From positions 1 through 40,242 of the forward strand of contig JAIRSK010000044.1 in the NCBI GenBank assembly GCA_031255495.1: 40,242 bases of DNA, written 5' to 3'. A model generated the notes under the pieces. It did not search any database. It was given only the letters and a program-made list of their open reading frames with translations, and was not told where the DNA came from. This document shows, one piece after another, positions 16,161-24,880 of the stretch. This DNA is from Endomicrobiellum devescovinae (GTDB lineage: Bacteria; Elusimicrobiota; Endomicrobiia; Endomicrobiales; Endomicrobiaceae). How positions within the stretch are numbered: the first letter of the stretch is position 1; each line of letters starts with the position of its first letter. Position numbers and translations under genes: made by a program.

Positions 16161-19075
16161 CTAATACTTAAGCGGTTTTCCACAATTAACGCAAAACCTT
16201 AATCTTCTGCCAGCAGGTATAGTATTTACATAACCGCAATATGGGCAGACTACTGTCTTTACTTCGTTATCGCTTCCTGAAGCCTTTGATGTAGATGCAG
16301 CAAGTGTCTTTTCTTTTTGTAAAGATTTTCCATTGTCAATACTTTTTTTATAGGGCTGTTTTTTATTAGGAGATTTTATAGGTGTTTTATTATTATTTTT
16401 TACAGGTTTGCTTTTAGATTGAGCTTCTTTCACATCAAAAGCGTCTGCGTTTTCTAGCTCGGTTATGTTTACCGAAGCAACATCAGTAGCACCCTCAGAG
16501 ATCAACCTTATTTTGTTGATATTTTTCTTATTTGGTTTAGCTGTAATTTTAAATTCTTGTTCAATAAATTGTTGAGCGACAATTTTACCTTCTATAATTG
16601 AGTTTCTGTCAACATCTGTTTTCCATAGTCCTTTTGAATTTACTTTGCCTGCAATTTTATTATTTATCCAAATAAAAGCATTTCTAACAGGTATTTCTTT
16701 ACCATTTGCATTTAATGAAACCACAACTATACTAAAAGGAATTTTAGAATAAACCATTTCGGCATTTACGGTATTGATTTTTGTAATATCAACGTCATTT
16801 TCTATATAAGGTTCAAAATTTTCTGCGGTAAAGACAAATTTATATTCACCTGCAGGAAGAGGTATTATTATAGGTTTACCTGTATCTATATTTTTTATTT
16901 CATTGAAGTCTTTACCTTCAATCTTTAGTTTTGCTCTAAAGGAATCAGAAGAATCTTTTGCTTTTACTCTAAAAAAATGTTCTTTTTCATACGAATATTT
17001 AAGAGATTTAGCGAATCTGATGAAATTACTATATCTTCTGTTGCTTCAGCATATTCTCCATTGGGATCTAATGCCCTTACTTTGTACGAGCCGTCTTTTA
17101 AATGAACAGATAATGGCGTATTCCCGCGAGGCTTTTCTTCTCCAACTATATGAATGCTCATATTTTCTGGTTCTGAGACAAAAGAGAATCCTCTAAATAA
17201 ATGACCTGTTATAAAAAAGGTTGTTTTGTCATCGCTGGTTTTAAGCCCAGTATCCCAATAATTTTTGTCGACTTCTGCAAATATTTCATCTGTATTTGTT
17301 TTTGAAAAGTCCACATTACACTGACCTTCAACAAATTGTTTGGCTTGAGAACCCAGTTGTTCAAAGCCTGGCAATAGAAGCTCTACAGTATGAGCGCCTG
17401 CGGCAAGCTGAATCGTACATGGAGTAAATCCATATTTATTGCCATCTATATGGACTTCTGCTTCAGAAGGGACAGAGTTTACAGTAAGTTCAAAATCAAA
17501 AATGATTTCTATTTTCTTTTGTTTAGTTTTGCTTTCTTTTGTGGCTTCGTCAATTCTTACAACTCTTTCAACGGGGTTAAATCCTTGCTTAACTGCAGTG
17601 ACTATATAAGACTGAGGCTGTGCTTTCCTTAAAGCTATTGGTGATGAAGAATCCGCATTTTCTAAAATAACATCGCCGTCTTTTGTTTTCATTGTTACAG
17701 CTGCTCCTGAAGGAACTGTTGTGATAATAACGTCAGGAGGATTTAAACGAGCATATATGGCTTTTCCGAAAGGTGTAATATGAAGAAAAATATCTAATCC
17801 TGAGAAAATTAACGCAGCAAGAACTAAACTTATAATAATTTTTACTACTTTATTTTTAAGTCCCTTAATTTTAGTTAAAAACCAATCGCCGACTTCTTCA
17901 AAAACAGTTTTTCCTTTTGCTTCTATTTGTTGAGACTGATCTTGAACACTATTTTGGGCAGAATCGGTTGAGGAGTTTTTAGAATTGGCTGCTGGCTCTT
18001 CATAAACATCTCCAACAATGAAATCAGATGTTTTGACTCTAACGGTTGAAGGATTATTTATTATCTTCTGCTTGTCTAAAGATTTGACACGCTCAGCGAC
18101 ACTCATGGACTCTTCGCGCTCTTTACTCATCACTTTTGATACAAAAGATGCTAGATCCAAAATAAGCTCTTCGTTTTCAATTCCTTTTAGAGCTCTTCTT
18201 AAATCGCGGTACATCTCAATTGAGCGTTCATATCTAGCGTTTCTGTCTCTTTGAAGAGCTTTTGTTAAAATATCGCCGAGTTCAAAAGGAAGTTCAAGAC
18301 CATTTAATAAATCCTGATTAAAGTCTGTATCTAAAATTTTTGATTTAATTTCATCATTTTCTCCAGAGAAGAGTTGCTTACCTGTAAGCATTTCATATAG
18401 TACTATTCCTGAAGAGAATATGTCGGAACGATGGTCTATGTCAGGCATACCTTTTAATTGTTCCGGCGACATATAAGGAAATTTGCCAGTTACAATTTTT
18501 TGTTTTATCCCTATCTCTAATTTTATTTCATCTGCAGTTTTTGCTATTCCAAAATCACTGAGCTTTACGTTTCCATCATAAGAAATAAGGATGTTGCCTG
18601 GCGATATGTCTCTATAAACTATTCCGTAAGAATTGCCTGTTATAGGATCTTTGGCTATATGGTTAGCATAATCTATAGCTCTTAATATGTCCATACATAT
18701 TAAGACGGAAAATTCCCAAGGTATTTTAATTTGATATTCGTTACATCTTTTTATTATGTCTTCAAGGTCGTTTCCATTGACAAAATCCATCAAGATGTAA
18801 TAGGAGCCATTGTTGCCTTTCCAGAAACGCCATACTCTTACGATGTTATCTTGTACAATATTTTTTGCAATGAGAGCTTCTTTGTAAAACATCTCTACAA
18901 ATTTTGTCTCAGAAAATTCAGGAAGCAATTCTTTTATGGCAACAAAACTTTTCAGACTGAAATCATAAGCTTGCCATACAACGCCGAAACCACCTTTGCC
19001 TATCTGCTTAACTGTAATATATTGGTCGTTAATAAATAAAAGTGTCTCTAAACCATTCTGAGATTGTTCAGGCAT
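16161..19075 (-). pseudogene. Transmembrane Ser/Thr kinase with PEGA-like repeats and zinc ribbon, split by a one-base frameshift
   Basis: The Hanks-type kinase domain spans about residues 15-290: G-loop GKGGFG (26-31), Lys48, Glu66, YRDISPGN (154-161; His of HRD replaced by Tyr), DFG (174-176) and MSPEQ. A membrane helix lies at about 411-432. Three PEGA-like domains follow outside the cytoplasm (PSGAAV, PSEAEVHIDG and PENMSIHIVG starts). The frame stops at 16964 after 703 residues. In the next frame an uninterrupted reading frame starts at a run of seven T (16971-16977) and runs to 16161, with more PEGA-like sequence, a Lys/Asn/Ser linker and a zinc ribbon (CPYCGYVN then CVNCGKP). Adding one base gives a single 971-residue protein. 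The downstream piece has no ribosome site at its first ATG. The kinase half should still function alone. It heads the cluster ending at 6335. Confidence 0.85.
16971..16977 (-). other. Seven-T run (coding strand) at the kinase frameshift
   Basis: Read on the minus strand, AAC-ATT-TTT-TTA-GAG-TAA ends the kinase. One extra T gives AAC-ATT-TTT-TTT-AGA-GTA and enters the open downstream frame. An insertion in the nearby AAAAAG run would also restore the frame, so the exact site is not proved. Confidence 0.75.
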
Positions 19076-19150
19076 TAGTAGTAATCCTTTTGTCCCGAAT
19101 TTGTTTATGACAAACTAAAAAATTAACTTACCTCTTTACACGAAATGGAG

Positions 19151-19178
19151 TTTATAAAATAAAATTAAAAAATACAAA
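19151..19178 (-). promoter_or_regulatory. Possible promoter for the kinase-FHA-PP2C-PorV cluster
   Basis: The 108-base gap between scpB and the kinase gene holds TATAAA (19156-19151) with TTTGTA 16 bases upstream on the minus strand. An AAGGA ribosome site lies about 9 bases before the kinase ATG. The AT-rich context makes the promoter call weak. Confidence 0.3.
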
Positions 19179-19183
19179 TATTA

Positions 19184-19807
19184 TTACACAATCTCGGTAC
19201 TTTTTACAGTGTCGTTTTGTTCTATGTTCTTTGCATTAAAAGGAAGTTCAGGTTCAGGCAGATTATCAGTCTCTTGGATTTCTTTTGGCATGTCTTCTAT
19301 GAGTGGGAGTTCGCTTAAATGGGCAAGTCCGAAATGTTTTAAGAAGTCTTGAGTAGTGCCATAAAGCAAGGGTCTGCCAAGGGCTTCTTTTCTTCCGACT
19401 ATTTTTGTTAGTTTTCTTTCAAGAAGAGTGTCTATTACTCCTGAAGATTCCACTCCTCGTATTTCGTCAATTTCTGCTCTTGTTATTGGTTGTTTGTAGG
19501 CTATCATAGCAAGCGTTTCCAATGCTGACGGAGACAATTTTAAAACGGTTTTTTCTTTTAGAAGTTTTTTTATCCAAGGATAATATTTAGGCTTTGTGGC
19601 AAACGTCCAGCCATCTGCAACAAATTTAATCTCGTAAGGTTTATTTAGAGTAGCATATTCGTCTTTCAATTCTTTTAAAATATCTTCTAAATTGGAAATA
19701 TCAGCAACGTCTGACTTTATTATATCCTTCAATTCTTTTAAACTCAAAGGTTTATCTGAAACAAAAAGCAAAGCTTCTAAAATTTTCTTAACTTCAGATA
19801 TTTCCAT
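19184..19807 (-). CDS. scpB: Chromosome segregation and condensation protein ScpB
   Basis: ScpB is the winged-helix dimer that joins ScpA and SMC to form condensin. The 207-residue length is normal. The start EISEVKKILEALLFVSDKPL is family-typical, and the segment around ALETLAMIAYKQPITRAEI then RGVESSGVIDTLLERKLTKI is the most conserved part of the family. RKEALGRPLLYGTT follows. The acidic C-terminal tail (after about residue 170) is variable in this family. The gene overlaps scpA by 14 bases, so the two partners are made from one message. Confidence 0.97.
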   Translation of the reverse strand: MEISEVKKILEALLFVSDKPLSLKELKDIIKSDVADISNLEDILKELKDEYATLNKPYEIKFVADGWTFATKPKYYPWIKKLLKEKTVLKLSPSALETLAMIAYKQPITRAEIDEIRGVESSGVIDTLLERKLTKIVGRKEALGRPLLYGTTQDFLKHFGLAHLSELPLIEDMPKEIQETDNLPEPELPFNAKNIEQNDTVKSTEIV

Positions 19808-20657
19808 CTTCTTCCCCTTGAATCATATTATCAGTTTCTGTAAGCAATTCTAATTTTGGATTAAGATTTTCTTCATTTTTTATAGAATGCTCCACTTGTT
19901 TTCCATTTTCAATAAACTCAAAAGTATTTATATCTTTATTTGTTTGCTCTAGCTCTTGTTCGTTATTATAAACTTTATAAATTCTAATTTCCGAGAATAA
20001 TTCAGATTGTTTAGCGACGATTTGTTTATTTTTCACAAGTTCCAAAACAGCCATAAAACAAACGATAAGAGCTAATCTTGTGTTTTGCAACTTTAGTATT
20101 TCAGTAAAAGAAACGTATTGTTTTCCCTCTAAAATATCAAGAATTTCCCTGATTTTATTTTCAATAGGAATTTCTTGATACATTATTTCTTTTATATTGT
20201 CTGGCAGAGCCGTCAATGCGTCGCGGAAACTGCTCATCAAATCAAAAATAGTAGCGTCTAAAACAAAATTTTGTTTGCTTATAACAGGCTCAGGTCTATA
20301 ATAAATCTGAGAATTTTCATTAATTTTATAAGATAAAAGTTTCCCGACTTCTTTATATTTTTGATATTCAAGCAATCTATTTTTTAGCTGATCAAAAGGA
20401 TCGTCTTCTTCGCTGTCTTTTCCGTTGTCTGAAGGAAGTAGAGATTTTGATTTTATCTGCATAAGAGTAGAAGCCATAACAAGAAATTCTCCTGCTACGT
20501 CTATATTAAGTTCTTTCATCAAATCAATGTAAGATAGATATTCAGCTGTAATATCAGCTATTTTTATCTCATTAATCTCAAGATCATTCTTCTTGATGAG
20601 ATGTAAAAGAAGATCTAAAGGACCTTCAAAAGCGTCAAGATGAATGTCGTATGCCAT
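19794..20657 (-). CDS. scpA: Chromosome segregation and condensation protein ScpA (kleisin)
   Basis: ScpA is the kleisin subunit that closes the SMC ring. The 287-residue protein begins with AYDIHLDAFEGPLDLLLHLI, the family signature, followed by the conserved ITAEYLSYI helix. The C-terminal winged-helix part includes FTEILKL and FMAVLELVKNKQI. The C-terminal tail beyond about residue 240 is long, acidic and unlike the conserved core. An AAAGGA ribosome site precedes the ATG by about 7 bases, which supports this start. The 178-base gap upstream holds inverted repeats and a possible degraded small gene (see separate entry). Confidence 0.96.
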   Translation of the reverse strand: MAYDIHLDAFEGPLDLLLHLIKKNDLEINEIKIADITAEYLSYIDLMKELNIDVAGEFLVMASTLMQIKSKSLLPSDNGKDSEEDDPFDQLKNRLLEYQKYKEVGKLLSYKINENSQIYYRPEPVISKQNFVLDATIFDLMSSFRDALTALPDNIKEIMYQEIPIENKIREILDILEGKQYVSFTEILKLQNTRLALIVCFMAVLELVKNKQIVAKQSELFSEIRIYKVYNNEQELEQTNKDINTFEFIENGKQVEHSIKNEENLNPKLELLTETDNMIQGEEDGNI

Positions 20658-20698
20658 AACAATCCTTTGGGTCTCTCTAATAACTTCAACGCATATTC

Positions 20699-20797
20699 TT
20701 ACCGCGTCTTTGACAACACTACAGCGTTGAAAAAACTTGTCAATATATAGATATAGACCTTACCTGCATTTTCGCCTTGTATTATCGCCAAACTCAT
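20699..20797 (-). other. 32-codon reading frame and inverted repeat in the scpA upstream gap
   Basis: The 178-base gap between trpS and scpA contains a short minus-strand frame whose middle reads GKVYIYILTSFFNAVVL. That is reminiscent of the N-terminus of GIY-YIG nucleases (YVYIL, x-N-x-x-LY pattern), but the frame then stops. The same DNA holds TTGACAA and TTGTCAA as an inverted pair (20710-20716 and 20737-20743), and TTGACA could be a -35 box for scpA. Whether this is a gene remnant, a regulatory hairpin or neither cannot be settled here. Confidence 0.3.
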
Positions 20798-20835
20798 GGT
20801 AATTATAAGACATTGAGGTTATTAGAAAAATCCAT

Positions 20836-21828
20836 TTAAAATTTTAACGCCTTTCTGATTTCCGTCATAGTTTTTTGAGCGCAGTCTTCAGCTTTTTGGC
20901 AGCCTTCCATAATTACTTTTTCCAGATAAGCTTTGTCAGAAATAAGCTTCTTTCTTTTTTCAGCCAAAGGCTTCATAAATTCAGAAAGCATTTCAGTCAA
21001 CTGTTTTTTGCATAGTGAACAGCCTATTGCTCCAGCTTTGCAGTCTTTTTCTCTCTGTTCAAATTTTGGATATTTATCCGAACCTTCTGAAAATATCTTA
21101 TAGAATTTTATAACCACACAGCCATCAGGATGTCCCGGATCATCTTTTTTTATCTTTAATGGATCTGTAAACATATTTTTTACTTTTTCTTTTATTACAT
21201 CATTGCTTTCGCCAAGAAATATAGAATTTCCATAAGATTTTGACATCTTTCTTCCATCCGTGCCCGGTACTTTTGCGGATTCAGAAAGTTTAGCTGTAGG
21301 CTCAATAAAAACTTCGCCGTAAAAATTGTTAAATCTTCTAGCTATTTCACGAGTAAATTCCAAATGCGAAAGTTGATCTTCCCCAACAGGAACTAAGTTT
21401 GCCCTATAAAGAAGAATATCGGCAGCCATAAGTACGGGATACCCTAAAAAACCATAATTATTTAAATCTTTATTTTTTATTTCTCTTATTTGGTCTTTAT
21501 ATGTTGGGCACCTTTGAAGCCACCCCAAAGGAGTTATCATTGAAAATATTAAAAATAGTTCGCTATGTTGATGAATAGAAGACTGTTTGAAAATTACTGA
21601 TTTCTGTGGGTCTAACCCTACTGTAATCCAGTCAGCTATCATTTCAAAAGTATTTTCGCTAATTTTAGATGTGTCAGCATACTCTGTAGTTAAAGCATGC
21701 CAATCCGATGCCATATAGTAACAATCACACTCCTCTTGAAGTTTAACCCAGTTGCGAAGTGTTCCAAAATAGTGACCCAAATGAAGCCTTCCGGTCGTGC
21801 GCATGCCGGACAATACTCTCTTTTTCAT
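20836..21828 (-). CDS. trpS: Tryptophan--tRNA ligase
   Basis: This class I aminoacyl-tRNA synthetase charges tRNA-Trp. The HIGH-type motif is HLGH at residues 16-19 and the KMSKS motif is at 194-198. GFLGYPVLMAADILLY and PVGEDQLSHLE are family-typical active-site segments. The frame is open for another 31 codons upstream (to 21921), but that stretch runs into the M50 gene and does not look like TrpS. The start at 21828 (MKKRVLSGMR) matches the usual N-terminus and gives 330 residues, the normal length. Its ribosome site is weak. The M50 protease gene ends 22 bases upstream and the two likely share the promoter at 22535-22563. Confidence 0.97.
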   Translation of the reverse strand: MKKRVLSGMRTTGRLHLGHYFGTLRNWVKLQEECDCYYMASDWHALTTEYADTSKISENTFEMIADWITVGLDPQKSVIFKQSSIHQHSELFLIFSMITPLGWLQRCPTYKDQIREIKNKDLNNYGFLGYPVLMAADILLYRANLVPVGEDQLSHLEFTREIARRFNNFYGEVFIEPTAKLSESAKVPGTDGRKMSKSYGNSIFLGESNDVIKEKVKNMFTDPLKIKKDDPGHPDGCVVIKFYKIFSEGSDKYPKFEQREKDCKAGAIGCSLCKKQLTEMLSEFMKPLAEKRKKLISDKAYLEKVIMEGCQKAEDCAQKTMTEIRKALKF

Positions 21829-21850
21829 GTGTGTTATACTCGCTAAAAAA

Positions 21851-22495
21851 TTAATAGGAAATTCCGCTAAAAATTGTAACAAAAAAGCTAATGGCAGGAT
21901 ATAGCAAGCTCCATGCCACACCTGAAGATAATAGCAAAAGTAATACTATTAAACAAATAAAAGAATTGATGTTCATATATTTTGTCGCTATGTTTCTGGG
22001 CATAAAAAAAGTTGCAACTTTTGATCCGTCTAAAGGAGGAATAGGTATAAGATTTATTATTGTAAGAATAACGTTTATAATAAGCATTATATACAAGAAC
22101 GACTCTATTGCAGCTCCAAAACCTGCTTCAAAATTGGGAAATATCCTTATAAGGCGAATTCCTAATCCTGAAACTAAAGCAAGCAACAAATTTGCACTTG
22201 GTCCTGCTAAAGAAACAAGAGGTATGTCTAATTTTGGATTTTTAAAATTTCTGTAATCTATTGGCACAGGTTTTGCCCAGCCAAAAAGGATAGGAGATCT
22301 TAATGATAAAAGTATTGCGGGAAGAATAATGCTTCCAAACAAGTCTATGTGAGACAAAGGATTTAAAGTAATCCGTCCCATAAGTTTTGCAGTATCGTCG
22401 CCTCTTAGATGAGCGACATATCCATGGGAAATTTCATGAATAATAGCTGAGAAAATAAAAACTACAATATATATAAATACAGTTAGTACAGTCAT
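21851..22495 (-). CDS. Site-2-protease-like M50 family membrane metalloprotease
   Basis: The 214-residue multi-pass membrane protein has the zinc site HEISHGYVAH (HExxH) in its first helices and NLIPIPPLDGSKV (NPxPPLDG-type) supplying the third ligand near the C-terminal half. There are five or so hydrophobic segments. It lacks PDZ and CBS domains and matches the short YwhC-like branch of M50, whose substrates are mostly unknown; an RseP-like role in sigma-factor control is therefore unlikely without more evidence. A strong promoter lies upstream. trpS follows 22 bases downstream. Confidence 0.93.
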   Translation of the reverse strand: MTVLTVFIYIVVFIFSAIIHEISHGYVAHLRGDDTAKLMGRITLNPLSHIDLFGSIILPAILLSLRSPILFGWAKPVPIDYRNFKNPKLDIPLVSLAGPSANLLLALVSGLGIRLIRIFPNFEAGFGAAIESFLYIMLIINVILTIINLIPIPPLDGSKVATFFMPRNIATKYMNINSFICLIVLLLLLSSGVAWSLLYPAISFFVTIFSGISY

Positions 22496-22534
22496 AAATA
22501 TCCTTAGAGAATATCAATAAAATCCGACGTAAAA

Positions 22535-22563
22535 ATTTTATTATTTTAGTAGAATTTTGTCAA
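22535..22563 (-). promoter_or_regulatory. Sigma70-type promoter for M50-trpS
   Basis: On the minus strand a perfect TTGACA (22563-22558) is followed after exactly 17 bases by TAAAAT (22540-22535). The predicted start lies about 30 bases before the M50 ATG, and an AAGGA ribosome site precedes that ATG. This is the best promoter match in the window. Confidence 0.65.
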
Positions 22564-22650
22564 TTTTTGCCGTCGATCTGATTGAAGAAAAAAGTAATTT
22601 TAAAAGTAAAAAGAGAAATCCTTCCGATAAACTCAAATAAGAGGCTTAAC

Positions 22651-22676
22651 ATTGTAAAAATATTTGAATTTACAAT
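22651..22676 (-). terminator. AT-rich hairpin at the queA 3' end
   Basis: ATTGTAAA and TTTACAAT form an 8-bp stem with a 10-base loop spanning the queA stop codon (22670-22672). There is no clear T-run, so termination here is only possible, not shown. Confidence 0.3.
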
Positions 22677-23743
22677 ATAAGCATTGAATCGCCATAAGAG
22701 AAAAATTTATATCTCTCTTTTATGGCTTCACTGTAAGCTTTAAGCATGAGATCTCTTGACGAGAAAGCACTTGCCATCATGAGAGGAGTAGATTTTGGAA
22801 GGTGAAGGTTTGTAATCAGAGTGTTTACGATTTTAAATTTATAACCAGGATAAATAAATTTTGAAGTTTTTCCTGAATAAGCTTTTATTAAAGTCTTGCC
22901 GTTTTCTTCAAAATACGAAGCCTCAGCTGTTGTCTCCAAAGCTCTGACAGAAGTAGTTCCTACACCAGTAACCTTCTTGTTATTTATAATTGCTGTATTT
23001 ATAATTTCGGCATTTGTTTCGTCTATTTCAAATTGTTCGGGTAACATATTATGATCGGTTAGATTTTTAGCCGTTATAGGTTTAAAAGTGCCCCACCCTA
23101 CGTGCAGTGTTAAAGTTGCAATATTTACACCTTTTTTTTTGAGTTTTGAAAATATACTTTCAGTAAAATGAAGTCCTGCTGTGGGAGCAGCTATTGCACC
23201 TAGAGACTTAGCATAAACAGTTTGATACCTTTGCCTGTCAAAGTCAGATAATTCTTGAGCAAGCCATCCTTTTCTGTTTATGTAAGGAGGGAGAGGCATA
23301 ATTCCATTCTTTTGTAAAAAGTCCAAAATGTCGGGCTTGTTAAATTTAACTATTGTTTCTCCTTGAGCAGTTTTTGATAATATTTCGCATTCATATCCGT
23401 CATCAAAATATACTTTTTTACCGATTCCTGAGAAAGGTTTAATTAGAACTTTATAATTATCGTCTTTTTGGCACGGATCAAGAAATAAAAGCTCAACTTT
23501 TCCTCCACTTATTTTTTTGCCAAAAAGCCTTGATGGAACAACTTTTGTATTATTGATTATCAGGCAATCTCCAGAATTGAAATAGTCAACGATATCATAG
23601 AAATTTTTGTGATAAAACTTCCGAGCAGTTCTGTCTATAATAAAAAGTTTTGAATTTTGTCTATTTTCAACAGGCTTTTGAGCTATAAGTTCTTCTGGAA
23701 TATCGTAATTATAGTTATCCAAGATATTATCTTGCAGTGTCAT
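22670..23743 (-). CDS. queA: S-adenosylmethionine:tRNA ribosyltransferase-isomerase QueA
   Basis: QueA converts preQ1 in tRNA to epoxyqueuosine using the ribose of S-adenosylmethionine. The 357 residues include YDIPEELIAQKP at the N-terminus, INNTKVVPSRLFGKK, the highly conserved APTAGLHFT, LHVGWGTFKP and the C-terminal NLHLPKSTPLMMASAF. All are family landmarks. The gene lies 12 bases downstream of a SpoIID-like gene and one gene away from queH, so two successive steps of queuosine synthesis are encoded close together. A run of nine A inside the gene (near codons for KKKG) keeps the frame intact. Confidence 0.97.
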   Translation of the reverse strand: MTLQDNILDNYNYDIPEELIAQKPVENRQNSKLFIIDRTARKFYHKNFYDIVDYFNSGDCLIINNTKVVPSRLFGKKISGGKVELLFLDPCQKDDNYKVLIKPFSGIGKKVYFDDGYECEILSKTAQGETIVKFNKPDILDFLQKNGIMPLPPYINRKGWLAQELSDFDRQRYQTVYAKSLGAIAAPTAGLHFTESIFSKLKKKGVNIATLTLHVGWGTFKPITAKNLTDHNMLPEQFEIDETNAEIINTAIINNKKVTGVGTTSVRALETTAEASYFEENGKTLIKAYSGKTSKFIYPGYKFKIVNTLITNLHLPKSTPLMMASAFSSRDLMLKAYSEAIKERYKFFSYGDSMLIL

Positions 23744-23755
23744 TAAATCGTATCC

Positions 23756-24880
23756 TTATTTATAGTTAACCGTTTCTATTTTCGTTCCGGGATAAAAATG
23801 GTAAAGAATCGTTGAATAAGTTTTTCCCTTTTCAGCCATGCCTTTTGCCCCGCACTGGCATAGCCCTGCCTTATGCCCCCAGCCTTTCCCATTAAAACAA
23901 ATTTCATCATTTTTAATTTTTATAGAATTAAAAAAATGACTTTTTATTTTCCATGCGTCAACATAAAGCCGAAATTCATAAGCGTTTAATACACATTTTC
24001 CGTTTGAATGCGTTATTTCCAATTGTTTTGCCGCTCCTGAAGGTGTTTTCCCTTTAATTTTAATATTTTTTATTTTGCCTATTTTAAGTTTATTTCTTAC
24101 AAAATTTTCGCTCAGAACCTGCGCCCACTTAGCATGAGGACTTTTGCCGCAATAGCGGCATTTTACACCTTTTAAATATGAAGGCGTTTCTTTCCAACCC
24201 CAAATATATTTTGGATCTTCAGTATGACCTCCGCATGCGGCGTGAAAAACGGTTTGAGCTGGTTTTCCCTGGTATGTTAAGACTTCCCCATTTGTTTCTG
24301 AAACTGCCTGATTTGTTTTTTTAGTTTCTGCTCCCAGTCCGCCGTAAACTTGGCAATGAGTTGTTGAGCATAAGTCAAAACCTTGTGCAGAGTGTCTGTT
24401 CAAGTTAGATATAGCGTAAGTTCTGCTTATAACGGCTTGAGCTTTTAATGCCTCTGCATGCCAGTCACAGCTTACTTCTTTTGGTAAAACGCCTTTAATA
24501 TAGTCTTCTATGCCTAAGACATTAATAACATTCATTTTTTTACCGGATTTTTCTAATACTAGATACCCTCTATACGGCTTAGAATTTACAAGAATTACGC
24601 CATTTGAAGGCTCTATCCTCATGGGAAGAGAAAAATCGTATTTACCTATGTGTGCGCCTCTTTGAGAACAAGAGATGTTAACTGTCCCCTTTGTAAGTTT
24701 TAATTTTTTACCTGCTGAATCATAAACAAAAAAATCTCTTGAGCTTCCTATCGTAACAGACATCTCGTCAAGAATAATTCCTATTCTTATATTTTTTTGA
24801 ACATTGTCCAAAGCGTAACCATTAGAAAAGAAAAGAAAGATTGAAAAAAATAATATTTTTAATAAAGTTGTTTTCTTCAT
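23756..24880 (-). CDS. SpoIID/LytB-domain protein (probable peptidoglycan lytic transglycosylase)
   Basis: The 374-residue exported protein has a signal peptide at about residues 1-24. The SpoIID domain covers about 110-370: NVLGIEDYIKGVLPKEV, then WHAEALKAQAVISRTYA, VFHAACGGHTED and the end motif GKGWGHKAGLCQCGAKGMA. In Bacillus, SpoIID cleaves glycan strands lacking stem peptides during engulfment. In non-sporulating bacteria relatives act in division or wall remodelling. Two cysteine pairs (CRYCG and CQCG) are present. The ATG overlaps the queH stop (ATGA), so it is part of the queH-queA run although the function differs. Confidence 0.92.
   Translation of the reverse strand: MKKTTLLKILFFSIFLFFSNGYALDNVQKNIRIGIILDEMSVTIGSSRDFFVYDSAGKKLKLTKGTVNISCSQRGAHIGKYDFSLPMRIEPSNGVILVNSKPYRGYLVLEKSGKKMNVINVLGIEDYIKGVLPKEVSCDWHAEALKAQAVISRTYAISNLNRHSAQGFDLCSTTHCQVYGGLGAETKKTNQAVSETNGEVLTYQGKPAQTVFHAACGGHTEDPKYIWGWKETPSYLKGVKCRYCGKSPHAKWAQVLSENFVRNKLKIGKIKNIKIKGKTPSGAAKQLEITHSNGKCVLNAYEFRLYVDAWKIKSHFFNSIKIKNDEICFNGKGWGHKAGLCQCGAKGMAEKGKTYSTILYHFYPGTKIETVNYK

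Noticed and set aside
16161..16757. A separate zinc-ribbon gene starting at the ATG at 16757
   Set aside because: There is no ribosome site before that ATG, and the same frame stays open without a stop up to the kinase frameshift point, continuing PEGA-like sequence.
21829..21921. N-terminal extension of trpS
   Set aside because: The 31 extra codons overlap the M50 gene end and bear no resemblance to TrpS; the start at 21828 gives the standard N-terminus.
23131..23140. A9 run in queA as a further phase switch
   Set aside because: The frame is intact through the run and the enzyme is a housekeeping protein, so there is no sign of switching.
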